A DNA stretch of 64,000 bases from Cytophagaceae bacterium (GTDB lineage Bacteria > Bacteroidota > Bacteroidia > Cytophagales > Spirosomataceae): the NCBI GenBank assembly GCA_016722655.1, contig JADKIR010000004.1:186001-250000 (forward strand), in the 5' to 3' direction. Under the pieces are notes generated by a model. The model made no database searches and was not told the DNA's origin. It worked only from the letters and a program-made list of their open reading frames with translations. Position 1 is the first letter of the stretch. Each line of letters begins with the position of its first letter. Made by a program: the position numbers and the translations under genes. This document shows positions 61,831 through 64,000 of this stretch, piece by piece.

Positions 61831-63459
61831 TTATTTATTTTTATAAGCCTTATCCAAAAAATGATATCTTCCTTCTATCTCTGATTTTATGGCCTTGGAT
61901 TCTACATCAATAACCATTACCGGTGGAGTTGCATCGCCTTTGGCTGCAGATGGCCATTCCGGCAATTTTTCACCATTAGGATTTCCGGTTTTTATGAAAT
62001 TAGCAAAATAATTTGACATGGTTTGTGACACTTTAAAGTCATCGGCTGTCCAGGCATATTCTTTTACCAGATGAAGATTTCCCATACAGTACTCGATCTC
62101 ACAAGCATGTGGAGCACCCAGAGCTTTTGGCCTGGCTGTATTTGCATCAGCTTTGACTGTCCCTCCAGCCAAGCCCGAAGCCAGTGTATTGTCAACCAAT
62201 TCGGGGCGGAGTTTACTGTACAAATACCGATAAACAGGCTTGGAACCATTATTCTTGGCTAAATCAAACCATTTCCAGGTACTATAGGAAATAAACCTGT
62301 CAGATGCCAGTTGGGTTGCCGACATAGCAACTTCTTCAGCACTGGCGTGAGGGTATAGTTTTAATACTTCTTCAAAATCCTGAGGATATTCCTTTTTTAC
62401 TCTGGTTTCAAAATTTTCAGGAGTATTGGCCATTCCGTACATAAAAGCTCCACCGGGAATTTCGGCAGAGTTCCATCCTACCAAAAGTGGAATATCGGAA
62501 TGTTGTTTTGAATTAAAGATTTCAGGAAGATATTTAGGTAAAAAATACCCATCCAATACCACCGGAAAACCAAATCTACCTGCTTCGTTATAAATTTCAT
62601 ACAAATCTCTGGTAGAAAGGGCTCTTAATTCCTTTAATGAGGGAACCCCGGCTTTTTTTGCAAATTGGAGTCCTTCCTTTTCCGCGTCAGCAAGCGTAAC
62701 CGGTGCCATTGTTGGGTTAATTCCGGCTCCACTCTCCCCTATTGCACCCGCTATCAATCCTTTTGTCAAAGGAGAAGCCATCTGATAACTTACTGATATA
62801 GAACCGGCAGACTCACCGGCTATGGTCACTTTGTTGGGATCACCACCAAATTTAGCAATATTCTTTTGCACCCATTTTAAGGCAGCAAGCTGATCGAGGT
62901 AACCATAATTACCCGACGCTTTATAAGAAGCCTCTGCACTTAGTTCAGGATGTGCAAAGTTGCCAAACACATTAAGCCTGTAATTACATGTTACAGCCAC
63001 AATCCCTTTTTTAGCCATACTCTCACCATCATATCTGGGTTCAGAAGCATCACCTGCAACATTTCCTCCTCCATAAAAATAAACTAAAACAGGAAGTCCT
63101 GAAGTATTTCTTTTAGCAGGAGTCCAAACATTTAGATACAAACAGTCCTCACTTACACCATCAGAACGACTATTCATATCTCCAAAAACTACAGTCTGCA
63201 TAGGCCTTGATCCAAATTTTTTGGTTTGCTTAACACCTACCCAATTTTCCAGCGGTTGTGGGGCTTTCCAACGTAGATTTCCAACCGGTGGTTTTGCAAA
63301 AGGAACTCCAAAATAGGTTTGAATACCTGATTTGGTGTCGTAGTTACCTTCGATAATTCCATTTGATATTCTGGTTTGGACAGAAAAAGCATTGTTTTGG
63401 GCATTGCTGAAATGGAATGCAAAAGCCAAAACCAATACGAATAATATTTTCTTTTTCAT
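61831..63459 (-). CDS. Carboxylesterase/lipase family protein
   Basis: 542 residues with a signal peptide (ends FSNAQ near 21). The type-B carboxylesterase signatures are SEDCLYLN at 103-110 and GESAGS with Ser217. The acid and His follow in the C-terminal half (APHACEIEY supplies the likely His). Exported; hydrolyses ester bonds of unknown substrates. It diverges from a Nudix/NrtR-like gene, which may control it. Confidence 0.92.
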   Translation of the reverse strand: MKKKILFVLVLAFAFHFSNAQNNAFSVQTRISNGIIEGNYDTKSGIQTYFGVPFAKPPVGNLRWKAPQPLENWVGVKQTKKFGSRPMQTVVFGDMNSRSDGVSEDCLYLNVWTPAKRNTSGLPVLVYFYGGGNVAGDASEPRYDGESMAKKGIVAVTCNYRLNVFGNFAHPELSAEASYKASGNYGYLDQLAALKWVQKNIAKFGGDPNKVTIAGESAGSISVSYQMASPLTKGLIAGAIGESGAGINPTMAPVTLADAEKEGLQFAKKAGVPSLKELRALSTRDLYEIYNEAGRFGFPVVLDGYFLPKYLPEIFNSKQHSDIPLLVGWNSAEIPGGAFMYGMANTPENFETRVKKEYPQDFEEVLKLYPHASAEEVAMSATQLASDRFISYSTWKWFDLAKNNGSKPVYRYLYSKLRPELVDNTLASGLAGGTVKADANTARPKALGAPHACEIEYCMGNLHLVKEYAWTADDFKVSQTMSNYFANFIKTGNPNGEKLPEWPSAAKGDATPPVMVIDVESKAIKSEIEGRYHFLDKAYKNK

Positions 63460-63471
63460 AAAAAAATGATT

Positions 63472-63496
63472 TTATTGTCTCTTAATGCGACAATAA
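63472..63496. promoter_or_regulatory. Inverted repeat, candidate operator
   Basis: TTATTGTC at 63472-63479 and GACAATAA at 63489-63496 are perfect inverted arms around 9 nt. It is placed between the divergent esterase and Nudix/NrtR-like genes and may bind the latter's product. Confidence 0.5.
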
Positions 63497-63523
63497 TAAT
63501 TAGTATTTGCAATTATTCCTATT

Positions 63524-63531
63524 TAATTTTG
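63524..63531 (+). promoter_or_regulatory. Possible -7 element of the Nudix/NrtR-like gene
   Basis: TAATTTTG matches TAnnTTTG, but it ends only 9 nt before the ATG at 63541. The -33 TTTG at 63506-63509 is only 14 nt away, so spacing is short. Confidence 0.3.
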
Positions 63532-63540
63532 AAAATATTT

Positions 63541-64000
63541 ATGGAAACAAACCCCTACTTAAAACATATCGCCTACGATTCAGTAATTTTTGGTTTTTCG
63601 GGCGAAAAACTCAAAATCCTGATTATGGAGTATCGGAACACTGGTTTATTTGCTTTACCAGGTGGTTTTGTGGGTCATTCTGAAAACCTCAACGATGCTG
63701 TAAAAAGGGGTTTGAAAGAACGAACTGGCCTTTCTGAAGTATTTTTGGAGCAATTTTACACCTTCGGAAATATTGAAAGATACCAACCTGAAGTGATGGA
63801 AAAAATTCTTGTCGCCAGCAATGAAGATCTTGAAAAATTTGCCTGGCTTTTGGACAGATATATTTCTGTTGCTTATTATGCATTAATTAATTTAAAAGAT
63901 GTAAATCCTCAACCTGACAGGCTATCGGATTCTTGTTCCTGGTATGATGTAGATAATCTGCCAATTCTAATTCTTGATCACTCAGAAATAGTAAAAAAAG
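63541..64000 (+). CDS. Nudix/NrtR-like regulator (3' end cut off)
   Basis: The frame starts at ATG 63541 (METNPYLKHIAYDSVIFGF) and is still open at the end of the window; 153 residues are visible. A Nudix domain is present, but its box is degenerate: GGFVGHSENLNDAVKRGLKERTGL keeps G-x5-E and lacks the REUxEE glutamates (shortened: RGLKERTG). This is the pattern of NrtR-type regulators, in which a Nudix domain binds a ligand and a C-terminal winged helix binds DNA. The missing end should hold that helix. Divergence from the esterase and a palindrome between them fit a regulator. Confidence 0.75.
   Translation, partial: METNPYLKHIAYDSVIFGFSGEKLKILIMEYRNTGLFALPGGFVGHSENLNDAVKRGLKERTGLSEVFLEQFYTFGNIERYQPEVMEKILVASNEDLEKFAWLLDRYISVAYYALINLKDVNPQPDRLSDSCSWYDVDNLPILILDHSEIVKK

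Noticed and set aside
1..64000. tRNA, rRNA, IS element or prophage
   Set aside because: No cloverleaf, rRNA signature, transposase, integrase or phage structural gene could be recognised by reading either strand.

Overview
The window is a low-GC, gene-dense chromosomal stretch of a Bacteroidota bacterium, most likely from the Cytophagales side of the phylum; the genus cannot be named from sequence alone. The reasons are a SecD-SecF fusion, a BlaI/M56-peptidase pair whose peptidase carries TonB and receptor-plug domains, a LytTR regulator with a His_kinase-type sensor, a DUF4266/DUF3570 redox cluster, a TonB-dependent receptor with a carboxypeptidase-like N-terminus, and promoter elements of the Bacteroidota type (TAnnTTTG). 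No rRNA, tRNA, CRISPR array, phage or IS element was seen. Most genes are housekeeping or envelope genes in short operons, often closed by clear hairpin terminators.

Layout: 1-2.9 kb, end of a penicillin-acylase-family gene, YjbQ and an alpha/beta hydrolase. 3.3-5.8 kb, two unrecognised four-helix membrane proteins with long coiled coils. 5.9-9 kb, argB, a HlyIII-type membrane protein, a lipoprotein and a frameshifted argE-like deacetylase. 9-11.6 kb, a PIN toxin-antitoxin pair, an SDR, RecX and a YdeI-like protein. 11.8-17.8 kb, SppA, a Uma2 protein, a sugar-type MFS transporter and a POTRA/barrel outer-membrane protein. 17.9-25.8 kb, mutL, two rhomboids, dxs, an ATPase, a 58-residue winged-helix protein and tyrS. 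25.8-30.9 kb, an outer-membrane barrel, an ECF sigma factor with a membrane partner, a PepSY-like lipoprotein, a CBM9-like protein and a cobalamin adenosyltransferase. 31-40.3 kb, queA, small envelope proteins, secDF and a large cytochrome-type lipoprotein. 40.3-45.7 kb, argE, a YfcC transporter, two small redox or membrane proteins and the pruA-type dehydrogenase. 45.7-49.3 kb, a glycosyltransferase, a patatin and an ECF42-type sigma factor with its DGPF partner. 49.4-55 kb, a Rieske/thioredoxin/ApbE/DUF4266/DUF3570 operon, tandem palindromic repeats and a LytTR two-component system. 55.2-64 kb, a TonB-dependent receptor, YceI, a second Uma2 protein, a BlaI/M56-TonB operon, a carboxylesterase and the start of a Nudix/NrtR-like regulator.

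Two themes stand out. First, four genes are broken by a single small lesion while the rest of the frame looks intact: three are one-base losses in homopolymers (argE-like, the POTRA/barrel gene inside its signal peptide, secDF) and one is an in-frame TAA in the cytochrome lipoprotein. Because secDF is normally important for growth, assembly error is a serious explanation, but switching or decay is possible. Second, several compact regulatory or redox modules carry visible DNA signatures: two AACTA-N6-TAGTT dyads exactly 20 bp apart before blaI, a TTATTGTC/GACAATAA dyad before the NrtR-like gene, direct repeats before the toxin-antitoxin pair, and an array of palindromes after the ApbE operon. 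The ApbE operon, with its small lipoprotein ending in a Gly/Cys tail, is the best candidate for a poorly described system.
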